Shown here: piece after piece, positions 8,569 to 16,559 of the stretch | Position numbering within the stretch: position 1 is the first letter of the stretch | Layout: every line of letters begins with the position of its first letter | Assembly (NCBI RefSeq): GCF_044197065.1 | Contig: NZ_JBIQOI010000006.1 | Coordinates: 124,001 to 188,000, forward strand | Source of the DNA: Kluyvera ascorbata_C | GTDB lineage: Bacteria; Pseudomonadota; Gammaproteobacteria; Enterobacterales; Enterobacteriaceae | Direction: 5' to 3' | DNA: 64,000 nt | The notes under the pieces: model-generated | Databases searched by the model: none | Told to the model about the DNA's origin: nothing | Seen by the model: the letters and a program-made list of their open reading frames with translations, nothing else | Position numbers and translations under genes: made by a program

Positions 8569-9924
8569 TTACTGTTCCGTTGCTGGCATCGCCGCGGTGG
8601 TCTGCTGCGACTTGCTGGCCTGCTCCTCGCGGAATTTCAGGTTATCCCAGATGCGGAAGAACGGGTAATACATCACCAGCGAAATCCCAAGGTTGACGAT
8701 TTGCAGCACCGAACCGGAGATATGTCCGCCGGTCGCCAGGTATCCACTGACCACAATCGGCGTCGTGAACGGCAGCGCAATCCCGGCCGGTTTGGCCACT
8801 AAACCGGTGGTCATCGCCACGTAGGAAACAATCACCAGCACTACCGGAGTCAGGATAAACGGCACCACCAGGTACGGGTTCATCACGATTGGAATACCAA
8901 ATACCATCGGCTCGCTGATGTTAAACAGGCTGCCCGGCGCGGCGATTTTACCAAGCTGCTTCATCTGCACGCTGCGGCTGCGCAGGATCATAAAGATAAC
9001 CAGCCCTAACAGCGCCCCGGTACCGCCCGGCGCAATCCACAGATCGTAGAACTGCTGGGTGATAATGTGCGGGATCGGCAGGCCGTTCTGGAACGCCTCC
9101 AGGTTTTCAGACATGTTGCTGAGCCAGACCGGACGGATAAACACCAGCACGATGGTGTCGCCGTGCAGGCCGAGCATCCATAGAATGCCAATCAGCAGCA
9201 CCGAAATAATCATCCCCGGCAACGAACCGCCGACGTGGCTCATCGGAATACCAACCAGCTCGGTAATCATGGTGTTGATATCGCCAAATGGCGTCGCTTC
9301 AACCAGCAGACGTAGCGCCAGCACCACCGCCAGCACGCAGAAGCCAGGGATCAGCGCGAGGAACGATTTTGCCACCGCTGGTGGAACGCCTTCCGGCATG
9401 CGAATCACCAGGTTGCGATCGTTAACGAAGCGATAGATTTCGGTTGAGAGCAGGGCAATCAGAATGGCCACAAACAGCCCCTGGCTGCCAATCTGACCCA
9501 TCGGCATGACACCTTTAACCAACTGCGCCACGTCGCTACCCGCCGGGGTAAACATGATGTGTTGTGGAATGGTCATCACGAAGGCCACCAGGGAGACAGC
9601 CCCGGCGGTCAACGGGTCGAGGGTGCGGTACTTCTCTGCCAGACGGTAGGCGATACCGAAGCTTGAGATCAGCGCCATGATGTCGTAGGTCGCTTTCACC
9701 GGATAGAGCACTTTTTCCTGCCACGTTGGGCCGAAAAGCTCAGTCATCAGCGTGCCGTAACCCGGCACCGGCAGATAGGCGAAGATCAGGAAGAACGAAC
9801 CTATCAGCATAAACGGCATGTTCAGGATGATCCCGTCACGCACCGAAAGTACATGTTTTTGTCCGGCGATTTTGAGCGCGGTCGGTAAAACGTATTTATC
9901 TATTATCGACTTATTCACAGACAC
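8569..9924 (-). CDS. PTS lactose/cellobiose-family EIIC permease
   Basis: Membrane permease component of a cellobiose/chitobiose-type phosphotransferase system (451 residues). About ten hydrophobic segments are visible, starting with the amphipathic N-terminus MSVNKSIIDKYVLPTALKIA and the RDGIILNMPFMLIGS segment typical of the Lac-family EIIC. It is the last gene of a leftward operon (EIIB, 6-phospho-beta-glucosidase, EIIC), 43 bp after the glycosidase. No EIIA gene is linked, so phosphate must come from an EIIA elsewhere. Family assignment is secure. Cellobiose, other beta-glucosides or chitobiose are all possible substrates; the adjacent GH4 enzyme favours beta-glucosides. Confidence 0.9.
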   Translation of the reverse strand: MSVNKSIIDKYVLPTALKIAGQKHVLSVRDGIILNMPFMLIGSFFLIFAYLPVPGYGTLMTELFGPTWQEKVLYPVKATYDIMALISSFGIAYRLAEKYRTLDPLTAGAVSLVAFVMTIPQHIMFTPAGSDVAQLVKGVMPMGQIGSQGLFVAILIALLSTEIYRFVNDRNLVIRMPEGVPPAVAKSFLALIPGFCVLAVVLALRLLVEATPFGDINTMITELVGIPMSHVGGSLPGMIISVLLIGILWMLGLHGDTIVLVFIRPVWLSNMSENLEAFQNGLPIPHIITQQFYDLWIAPGGTGALLGLVIFMILRSRSVQMKQLGKIAAPGSLFNISEPMVFGIPIVMNPYLVVPFILTPVVLVIVSYVAMTTGLVAKPAGIALPFTTPIVVSGYLATGGHISGSVLQIVNLGISLVMYYPFFRIWDNLKFREEQASKSQQTTAAMPATEQ

Positions 9925-9967
9925 CCCCTGCCCGGTGCAGACGCTGCCGACCGGGCTATTGTTTTAT

Positions 9968-11272
9968 TTATTGTTGGCTAAACTGCGGCAGCCACGCTTT
10001 ATTGATAGTTAACACTTCATCGACCAGCGCCGATGCCAGATTCACATCGGCGACCAGCGGGTTGGCGACCAGCGCCAGCAGCGCTTTTTGCTTATCGCCA
10101 TCCACGGCGGCATCAATGGTCAGACGCTCAAAATCCTTCACCTGCTGGGTCAGGCCGTTCATCAGCGGCGGCAGTTTACCAAAGGCCAGCGGATGCGCAC
10201 CCAGCGCATCAATCAGGCAGTTAGTCTCTATCACCGCGTCGTCCGGCAGTCCTTGAATGGCACCGTGATTGGCGGTGTTCACCACCATCTCAATGCCAAG
10301 ATTGTTATGCAGTGCGTTAATCAGCTGGACCGCCACTTCGGAGTAGAACGAACCGCCGCGCTGGCTCAGCTCCTCTGGTTTCTTGTCCAGATTCGGGTTG
10401 GCGTACAGTTTGAACAGTGACGCTTCGACCTTCATCACCTGCTCGGCGCGGGTGCCTTTGCTGTCGGCATCCGCCAGCTCGTCTTCCAGCATGGTACGGG
10501 TCTGCCAGAAATAGCGGTGATACGGGCAGGGAATGGCACGCAGCGCACGCAGCAGTTCCGGTGGCCACGGGATAGCCTTGATGTTGTTCATCGACAGCTG
10601 CTCGCCGTCGCACAGCATCTCGATAACCTCGTCGGTCGCATCGCGACCCGCGGCCAGCACCTGATGCACCCAAACCATATGATTCAGGCCGGCAAAGCGC
10701 AGCGAGACGTCGTCGTAAGGCAGTTTCAGCATGTCGGCAATCATGTGGTGCATGGTCACCGGCACGTTGCACAGGCCGATAATCTTTGCCTTGCTGTGAC
10801 GTGATACTGCTTCGGTGACGATACCCGCCGGATTGGTGAAGTTGATGATCCAGGCATTCGGTGCCAGACGCTCAACGCGTTTGGCGATATCCAGCATCAC
10901 GGGAATGGTGCGCAGCGCTTTGGCGAAGCCGCCAACGCCGGTGGTTTCCTGGCCCAGCAGCTTGTGACTTAAGCCCAGACGCTCATCAGCAGCGCGAGCC
11001 GGTAGCTGGCCTACGCGCAGTTGGGTGAGCACGAAGCTTGAGCCGATAATCGCTTCATCGGCATCAAAGTGAACCGACACCTTCACCGACTCCAGACCGT
11101 TGCGGTCGAGCATGCGGCGGGAGAGGGCGGCAATAATCTCGACCTTTTCACGACCACCTTCGACATCAACCAGCGCCAGTTCCGCCATTGGCAGGGAAGC
11201 ATGACGCGCAATTAATCCTTCAACCAGTTCCGGGGTATAGCTGCTGCCCCCGCCAATCACGGTAATTTTCAT
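9968..11272 (-). CDS. 6-phospho-beta-glucosidase, glycoside hydrolase family 4
   Basis: NAD+- and metal-dependent GH4 hydrolase (434 residues) expected to cleave the 6-phosphorylated disaccharide imported by the adjacent PTS. The Rossmann motif GGGSSYTPELVEG (residues 7-19), the NFTNPAG segment and the GLCNVP metal-site motif (Cys near residue 171), followed by GLNHMVW, are the signatures of the CelF/ChbF/LicH group. An ATG with an AGAGAAT ribosome-binding sequence lies 16 bp downstream of the EIIB stop. It could act on phosphorylated cellobiose, salicin/arbutin-like glucosides or chitobiose; the sequence alone does not decide. Confidence 0.9.
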   Translation of the reverse strand: MKITVIGGGSSYTPELVEGLIARHASLPMAELALVDVEGGREKVEIIAALSRRMLDRNGLESVKVSVHFDADEAIIGSSFVLTQLRVGQLPARAADERLGLSHKLLGQETTGVGGFAKALRTIPVMLDIAKRVERLAPNAWIINFTNPAGIVTEAVSRHSKAKIIGLCNVPVTMHHMIADMLKLPYDDVSLRFAGLNHMVWVHQVLAAGRDATDEVIEMLCDGEQLSMNNIKAIPWPPELLRALRAIPCPYHRYFWQTRTMLEDELADADSKGTRAEQVMKVEASLFKLYANPNLDKKPEELSQRGGSFYSEVAVQLINALHNNLGIEMVVNTANHGAIQGLPDDAVIETNCLIDALGAHPLAFGKLPPLMNGLTQQVKDFERLTIDAAVDGDKQKALLALVANPLVADVNLASALVDEVLTINKAWLPQFSQQ

Positions 11273-11288
11273 TATTCTCTCCGAGGCC

Positions 11289-11594
11289 TTAGGCCATCAG
11301 TTGGATCGCTTTATCGAGTACGCGATCGCCGCGCATGGTGCCGTAGTCCATCATGTTGATCACGTCGACCGGTTTGCCTAATGGTGCGGACAGTTCACGC
11401 AGACGAGAGAGTTCAAACTGCACCTGCGGGCCGAGCAGCACCACGTCAGCCTGTGGCAGCATGCTTTCGATTTCGGCAACCGGATAAGCATTAATCTCGA
11501 CCGCCAACGCGCGTTTTTCCGCTTCGGCGCGCATCTTCTGTACCAGCATGCTGGTGGACATCCCGGCGGCGCAGCACAACATGATCTTTTTCAT
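11289..11594 (-). CDS. PTS cellobiose-family EIIB component
   Basis: Small cytosolic phosphocarrier (101 residues) that passes phosphate from EIIA to the sugar during transport by the EIIC encoded two genes downstream. The phosphorylated cysteine is in LCCAAGMSTSMLV; C8 aligns with the active Cys of E. coli ChbB (CSAGMSTS). The start at 11594 is chosen over one 9 codons upstream because GAGGGG lies 9 bp ahead of it and the protein then begins MKKIMLCC like the family. It is the first gene of the operon. The promoter region, shared with the divergent RpiR-type regulator, contains two TGAAA-N5-TTTCA palindromes. Confidence 0.92.
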   Translation of the reverse strand: MKKIMLCCAAGMSTSMLVQKMRAEAEKRALAVEINAYPVAEIESMLPQADVVLLGPQVQFELSRLRELSAPLGKPVDVINMMDYGTMRGDRVLDKAIQLMA

Positions 11595-11653
11595 GACAAT
11601 ATTCCCCTCACTTGAAAACATATTTCACACATTAGCCGTTTTACGTAGCATGT

Positions 11654-11670
11654 ATGAAAATTATTTTCAT
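11654..11670. promoter_or_regulatory. candidate RpiR operator 1 (palindrome)
   Basis: Perfect 17-bp palindrome ATGAAAATTATTTTCAT, 59 bp upstream of the EIIB start. It shares the pattern TGAAA-N5-TTTCA with the second copy at 11796-11812. TGAAA/TTTCA half-sites are typical of RpiR-family binding sites. The role as operator is an inference. Confidence 0.6.
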
Positions 11671-11795
11671 GAGTGTGATCGGCGTTAAAATATTGCTTTA
11701 CGGTATGTTATCCGCGTTAAAGTGTGATCAAGGTAAGCAAAACGAATATTTGTTGCTCATATACCGAAGGCGTCAGCGTCTGTTGATCGAATGAA

Positions 11796-11812
11796 TTGAA
11801 AAATAATTTCAA
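11796..11812. promoter_or_regulatory. candidate RpiR operator 2 (palindrome)
   Basis: TTGAAAAATAATTTCAA has the same TGAAA-N5-TTTCA design as the copy at 11654 and lies 54 bp upstream of the regulator's ATG. Position suggests autoregulation and control of both divergent transcripts. Confidence 0.6.
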
Positions 11813-11866
11813 TAAATTATGATGTTTTTAACGAGCAGAATTTGCCGACATTAGGACTCTCTGGTT

Positions 11867-12946
11867 ATGGATATTGTTTATCAGCTGGTGAATGGGCTAT
11901 CGGGCCTGCCTGCGCAGGAATCCCGGCTGGCGCGCTTTTTTCTCGATAATTTTGCCCAGATACCTGAGGCAAGTATTGAAGAGCTGGCGGCAAAGGCGGG
12001 CGTGAGCCCCGCGACGTTACAGCATTTCTCGCGCAGTATTGGCTGTGCTGACCTCAATGACTTTATTGGCCAGGTGCGCCATCAGCAGCAGGAGAATCGT
12101 TTGAAAACGACGGCGGCACCGATGCTCGGCGACGCGGCATGGGTGGACGCCGGTACGCTGCAAAAGCTGGCGAAAAACGCCGGCATTGGCAGCGAGATCC
12201 TCGATCGTTTCTCGCACTCCATTGGCCGCGATGGCAGCGATGACATTCTGAGCCTGATCCGCCAACGACTGCAGGACTTCAGCCAGCAGGAGTCCCGCGT
12301 AGCGCAGACTATCCTCAGCGACGTGGCGTTTGCCGCCTCAGCAACCATCGACCAACTGGCGACGGCGGCAGGGGTCAGCCCGGCGACCATCACCCGCTTT
12401 GCCCGCGCCGCAGGCTGCGACGATATTCGCGATTTGCGCATGAAGCTGGCGCAGGCCAGCGCACCGGTTGCCAGCGGTGATATGCCGGGGCCGTGGCGCG
12501 AGCGGCTTAACCAGATCCAGTATTCGCTGAACGCGCAGCTTCACGAGCTGCTGCCTGCCGCCGTTGAACGGGCGGCAAGCCTGCTTAAACAGGCGAAAGC
12601 GGTGCATATTTTTAGCGCCAGCACCGCCGATAATCCGTTCGCCAACGTATTACAGTACCGTCTGCTGACGCAGGGGTATCCGGCTAACGTCTGCCAGGAT
12701 CCGGCGTTAATGGGAATTACCGCCTCGATGCTTGGCGTTGGGCAGGTGCTGGTGGTCTTTGCCGGTACGCCGCCGGGCAGCGCGCTGATTGCCGCTGTGC
12801 ATCAGGCGCGATGGGCAGGGGCGGATATCATCGTGATTGGCCAGCAGGAAAGCGCACTCAGCCATCAGCAAAACGTCACGCTACCGCTTAACGACGCGCG
12901 TTACGGGTCGTTGCTGATTGTTGATTTGATATGTGATTCGATGTGA
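11867..12946 (+). CDS. RpiR-family regulator with three HTH-like repeats and a SIS domain
   Basis: A 359-residue regulator, longer than the usual 280-300 of the family. Residues 1-77 form an RpiR HTH domain (recognition segment AAKAGVSPATLQHFSRSIG). Residues 95-132 repeat the same helix pattern in degenerate form (LAKNAGIGSEILDRFSHSIG). Residues 138-197 are a second complete HTH domain (ATAAGVSPATITRFARAAG). The remainder (about 210-359) is a SIS sugar-phosphate-binding domain. Both complete copies share a preceding QQESR/AQESR helix. It is divergent from the cellobiose-type PTS operon, which it presumably represses, with the sugar phosphate as effector. Family and repeats are seen directly; the target is inferred from position. 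Confidence 0.85.
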   Translation: MDIVYQLVNGLSGLPAQESRLARFFLDNFAQIPEASIEELAAKAGVSPATLQHFSRSIGCADLNDFIGQVRHQQQENRLKTTAAPMLGDAAWVDAGTLQKLAKNAGIGSEILDRFSHSIGRDGSDDILSLIRQRLQDFSQQESRVAQTILSDVAFAASATIDQLATAAGVSPATITRFARAAGCDDIRDLRMKLAQASAPVASGDMPGPWRERLNQIQYSLNAQLHELLPAAVERAASLLKQAKAVHIFSASTADNPFANVLQYRLLTQGYPANVCQDPALMGITASMLGVGQVLVVFAGTPPGSALIAAVHQARWAGADIIVIGQQESALSHQQNVTLPLNDARYGSLLIVDLICDSM

Positions 12947-12958
12947 GTGTGATGCTTT

Positions 12959-13124
12959 CCCGGCGTCGCGTTGCTCGGCCGGGCTACATGCACCGATTCG
13001 GTTTTGTAGGCCTGATAAGCGTAGCGCCATCAGGCGGATTGGCGCTGATTGCCGGATGGCGGCATAGCCTTATCCGGCCTACAACGACATGCGCGGTAGC
13101 CCGGCCGAGCAACGCGACGCCGGG
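12959..13124. repeat. nested BIME: outer 29-nt inverted repeat around a REP pair
   Basis: Arms 12959-12987 and 13096-13124 are perfect reverse complements (29 nt, ending GGGCTAC / starting GTAGCCC). Between them is a second inverted pair of classical REP units (about 13004-13037 and 13052-13083; GCCGGATGGCGGCA and CTTATCCGGCCTAC signatures). It lies between convergent genes. Confidence 0.85.
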
Positions 13125-13127
13125 GGC

Positions 13128-14348
13128 TCAGAACGCCGTCTCTAACGTTTCCAGCACGTTATACTCGTCATCAACCAGCAGCAGCGCCTTCCATTTGTCG
13201 AACGTCAGGCAAGGGTGCGAGGTGCTGAACACCAGAATATCCCCCACCTTCACGTCCACGCCTGGTGCCAGCTTCAGCATGGCGTGCTGGTCCATAATAC
13301 CGGTGGTTTCAATGCTGTTCGCCACCATTTCTACTAATTTCCCCGCGCGATAATGGGCAATGGGTTGCGGTAATCCGGCATCAAACGCGCTGTCGCGCTT
13401 GCCGAAATTGACGATCGCCCGGCCGCTTTCCGGCACCGACTGCACCATCGCCACCAGTTCCAGCGCAGAAACCAGATCGCCGCCGAGGTCGCAGGCCGTC
13501 TGGTCACGCGCGACGATCGCGTTCTGCGCTTCCAGATAGATCCCCGCATCGTGGGTGATATAGCAGCCAGGGCGGATCACCACCCGGCAGTCGGCCGGTT
13601 TCGGCTCGGCAAGCCAGACGTTACACACCACGTCGTACCAAACGGAGCCCGCGCCGGTGAGGATAAACTCGCCCGTCACATAGCGCTCAAGCTGGCAGGC
13701 CAGCACGGCGGCATCGCGCAGCAGCGCTTCCACCTTCGGCTGTGGGTTATCACCGTGCAGCACGCCTTCATACAGCTCCAGACCGCGCAGACGCAGCGCC
13801 GGTAAGGTGGCAACCTGCTCGGCAAGCGTGAGCGCCTGTTCTGCGGTTCGACACCCGCAGCGGCCGCCCGGTACGCCAAGCTCCAGCAGAATATCCAGCG
13901 TCTGGTTTTGCGCGGCGAAGAACGCCGAGAGCGCGCGGGCGTTATCGAGGCTATCGACGCAGCACAGGTAATCCACCGCCGGGTATCCCATTTTGAGCCG
14001 TGCTATCAGCGCCATATTGGCCTTGCCGATGAGCTGATTCACCATCAGTACGCGCTGGATCCCACTTGCTGCAGCAATGCTTGCCTGCCAGGCGCTGCCC
14101 ACACCAATGGCCCAGGCTCCCGCTTGTTGCTGCTGTGAAAAGATCCACGGTGTCATGGTGGTTTTACCGTGCGGGGCGAGCGAGACGCCGCGCGTATCGG
14201 CGTAGTGCTGCATCCACTGAATGTTGTTGGTTAGCGCCGCTTTTTTAATGACCGCGGCGGGCAGGCAAACGTCTTCATTGAGGATGTTTGTTGGGGTAAA
14301 TAGCGTTGCGGATTTGTGGGGTACGATGAGGCTTTCATGGTATTTCAT
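13128..14348 (-). CDS. DSD1-like PLP-dependent D-amino-acid dehydratase/deaminase
   Basis: Fold-type III PLP enzyme of the alanine racemase N-terminal/D-serine dehydratase-like family (406 residues). The N-terminal barrel carries the PLP lysine in SLAPHGKTT (K62). The C-terminal domain has the zinc-binding signature SHPC (H378, C380) of eukaryotic-type D-serine dehydratase and D-threo-3-hydroxyaspartate dehydratase. The expected reaction is conversion of a D-hydroxyamino acid such as D-serine or D-threonine to a 2-oxoacid plus ammonia via an enamine/imine. It is divergent (202 bp) from the N-acyl-D-amino-acid deacylase and RidA genes, which fit before and after it in one pathway. The exact substrate is not predictable. 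Confidence 0.85.
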   Translation of the reverse strand: MKYHESLIVPHKSATLFTPTNILNEDVCLPAAVIKKAALTNNIQWMQHYADTRGVSLAPHGKTTMTPWIFSQQQQAGAWAIGVGSAWQASIAAASGIQRVLMVNQLIGKANMALIARLKMGYPAVDYLCCVDSLDNARALSAFFAAQNQTLDILLELGVPGGRCGCRTAEQALTLAEQVATLPALRLRGLELYEGVLHGDNPQPKVEALLRDAAVLACQLERYVTGEFILTGAGSVWYDVVCNVWLAEPKPADCRVVIRPGCYITHDAGIYLEAQNAIVARDQTACDLGGDLVSALELVAMVQSVPESGRAIVNFGKRDSAFDAGLPQPIAHYRAGKLVEMVANSIETTGIMDQHAMLKLAPGVDVKVGDILVFSTSHPCLTFDKWKALLLVDDEYNVLETLETAF

Positions 14349-14550
14349 AACATAAATCCTTCCGGTTTTTAGCTTATATCATGAATGTTTGATTATCTAT
14401 CTTGTTGTAAATAATCTGTTTTTATTGTTTTCGTTGATTTTTTTGAATAAAAGTATCATTAATTAATGCATGTTTTGCGTAGTCTTTCACTGTTTTCAGC
14501 GCTTGTAAATGGTCAAATTCAAGGCAGAAAACGACAGGGGTAGAGAAGAG

Positions 14551-16008
14551 ATGCAGTTCGATTATCTGTTCAGGAACGTCACGGTTATCGACGGCAGCGG
14601 CGGCCCGCAGTATCGCGGCGATGTTGCCATCAAGGGCGATCGCATTGTGGAGATTGCGCCCGCTATCGACGGGCAGGCACAGCATGAAATTGACGGCACC
14701 GACCGCGTGCTGGCACCGGGGTTTATCGATGTTCACACCCACGATGACATTAACGTTATCCGCATGCCGGAGTACCTGCCCAAAATCAGCCAGGGCGTGA
14801 CCACGGTGATCGTCGGTAACTGCGGGATCAGCGCCGCGAGTGCGACGATCGCAGGCGACGTGCCGGATCCGATGAACCTATTGGGCAATGCAGAACAGTT
14901 TATCTACCCGACGGTTAACGCCTACGCGGACGCGGTCACGCAGGCGCGTCCGGCGGTGAACGTTGGTACGCTGATCGGTCATACCGCACTGCGTAATAAC
15001 CAGATGGACTCGCTGTTTCGTCCGGCTAACTATCAAGAAATTCAAGCCATGCGCGGGCAGCTGCGGTTGGCATTGCAGGAGGGGGCTTTGGGGCTCAGCA
15101 CCGGGCTTGCCTATGCTTCCGCCTTCCAGTCGACGACCGAAGAGGTGATGGCACTGGCGGAAGAGTTGGCGGCGGAGAACGGAATTTATACCACCCATCT
15201 GCGCTCGGAGTTTGAACCCATTCTCGATGCGCTTGATGAAGCGTTCCGTATTGGCCGCCACGGCAAGGTGCCGGTGGTGGTCTCGCATCACAAATGTGCG
15301 GGCGCGAATAACTGGGGGCGCACCGTGGAAACCCTGGCGCTGTTCGATAACGTTCGCCAGCAGCAGGACGTTTCCTGCGACTGCTATCCGTATTCCGCCA
15401 GCTCGTCGACGCTGGATATGAAGCAGATTACCGCCGATTTTGACATCGTTATCACCTGGTCAACGCCGCATCCGGAGATGGCCGGGCAGACCTTAAAGCA
15501 GATCGCGCAAAGCTGGTCGCTGACCCTGGAAGAAGCGGGTAAGCGGTTGATGCCTGCCGGCGCGATTTACTACAACATGGACGAGCAGGACGTGCAGCGG
15601 GTGCTGCGCTATCCGCTCACCATGGTGGGCTCGGACGGTTTACCCAACGACCCGATGCCGCATCCTCGCCTGTGGGGGGCGTTCCCCCGCGTGCTGGGGC
15701 ACTACAGCCGCGATGAACAGCTGTTCCCGCTTACCGTCGCGGTGCACAAGATGACAGGCCTGTCGGCGGCGCGTTTTCAACTCACCGACCGCGGACTTAT
15801 CAAGCGCGGTTATTTTGCCGATCTGGTGCTGTTTGACCCACAAACTATCCGCGATGTCGCAAGTTTCAGCGACCCGCAGCAGCCCGCCGCCGGTATCGAT
15901 GCGGTAATGGTCAACGGGGTGATGAGCTACGGGCAGAATCACAACATTATCGGGCGCGCCGGGCGATTCCTGCGCCGGTCAGCCGGAAAAATTAAGGAGC
16001 AGCAATAA
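14551..16008 (+). CDS. N-acyl-D-amino-acid deacylase (D-aminoacylase family amidohydrolase)
   Basis: Zinc amidohydrolase (485 residues) that removes acyl groups from N-acyl-D-amino acids. The metal motif HTH follows GFID (H62, H64). VGNCG supplies the Cys ligand typical of D-aminoacylases (C91). HLRSE, VVSHHK and the late GSDGLPND motif complete the active site. The start at 14551 is chosen because AGGGG lies 10 bp upstream and the protein then begins with the family's usual beta-sandwich; an in-frame ATG 14 codons earlier is possible. The stop overlaps the ridA-like ATG by one base (TAATG), indicating translational coupling. The product D-amino acid would feed the divergent PLP enzyme. Confidence 0.88.
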   Translation: MQFDYLFRNVTVIDGSGGPQYRGDVAIKGDRIVEIAPAIDGQAQHEIDGTDRVLAPGFIDVHTHDDINVIRMPEYLPKISQGVTTVIVGNCGISAASATIAGDVPDPMNLLGNAEQFIYPTVNAYADAVTQARPAVNVGTLIGHTALRNNQMDSLFRPANYQEIQAMRGQLRLALQEGALGLSTGLAYASAFQSTTEEVMALAEELAAENGIYTTHLRSEFEPILDALDEAFRIGRHGKVPVVVSHHKCAGANNWGRTVETLALFDNVRQQQDVSCDCYPYSASSSTLDMKQITADFDIVITWSTPHPEMAGQTLKQIAQSWSLTLEEAGKRLMPAGAIYYNMDEQDVQRVLRYPLTMVGSDGLPNDPMPHPRLWGAFPRVLGHYSRDEQLFPLTVAVHKMTGLSAARFQLTDRGLIKRGYFADLVLFDPQTIRDVASFSDPQQPAAGIDAVMVNGVMSYGQNHNIIGRAGRFLRRSAGKIKEQQ

Positions 16009-16403
16009 TGAGCATTAAACGTTATGGCGTCGGCGGCAGCACGGGAACCGGCGGGCAGTCTTTGCCGTTTGCCAAGGCCGTTGAGGCCGGTGGCTGGCTG
16101 TATGTCTCCGGGCAAACACCAATGAAGGATGGCGAAGTGGTGGAGGGCGGTATTGTTGAGCAGTCGCGGCTGGCGATTCAGAACTGCGTGGATATTATGC
16201 AAGACGCGGGATACAGCCTGGCGGACGTGGTGCATGTGAAGGTCTATCTGACCGATGCGCGCTACTTCCCGTCTTTTAACAAGGTGTTCCGCGAGTTCTT
16301 TGCCGACCATCCGCCGGCGCGCGTGTGCTGCGTGGCGGATTTGGTGGTGGATTGTAAGGTTGAAGTGGATTTGACCTGTTACAACGCGGAGCGGGTGAAG
16401 TAA
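16008..16403 (+). CDS. RidA/YjgF-family enamine/imine deaminase
   Basis: Trimeric RidA-fold protein (131 residues) that hydrolyses reactive enamine/imine intermediates released by PLP enzymes. The key arginine of the signature PARVCC is R105, the same number as in E. coli RidA, and the acidic partner in KVEVDL (E119) is present. It is translationally coupled to the deacylase gene (TAATG overlap). Its placement beside a dehydratase of the D-serine type is functionally sensible, since that enzyme class releases 2-aminoacrylate-like products. It is more divergent than housekeeping RidA, so it is likely a pathway-dedicated paralogue. Confidence 0.9.
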   Translation: MSIKRYGVGGSTGTGGQSLPFAKAVEAGGWLYVSGQTPMKDGEVVEGGIVEQSRLAIQNCVDIMQDAGYSLADVVHVKVYLTDARYFPSFNKVFREFFADHPPARVCCVADLVVDCKVEVDLTCYNAERVK

Positions 16404-16424
16404 CTTTGCGGGGTGGTGCGGGTT

Positions 16425-16550
16425 TTACCCTCACCCCGGCCCTCTCCCTGGAAGGGAGAGGGAGAAAAGCACGCCCATTTTAACTCCGAAGCCCCAACCC
16501 GCAGATACTGTCCCCTCGCCCCTTCGGGGAGAGGGCTAGGGTGAGGGGAT
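16425..16550. repeat. dispersed palindromic element (CCCTCACCC...GGGTGAGGG type), copy 1
   Basis: The outer inverted repeat CCCTCACCCCGGCCCTCTCCC (first 20 bases are diagnostic) pairs with GAGAGGGCTAGGGTGAGGGG at the right end. Each arm also contains its own short hairpin (CCCTCTCCC..GGGAGAGGG and CCCCTTCGGGG). A second copy is at 42625-42722. It sits between two convergent genes. Confidence 0.85.
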
Positions 16551-16559
16551 CCCCCCGCA

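Noticed and set aside
11671..11735. Two TGTGATC half-sites upstream of the PTS operon as CRP sites
   Set aside because: Each has only one good half (TGTGATCGGCGTTAAAA and TGTGATCAAGGTAAGCA); the match is too weak to call next to the clear palindromes, although catabolite control would be expected.
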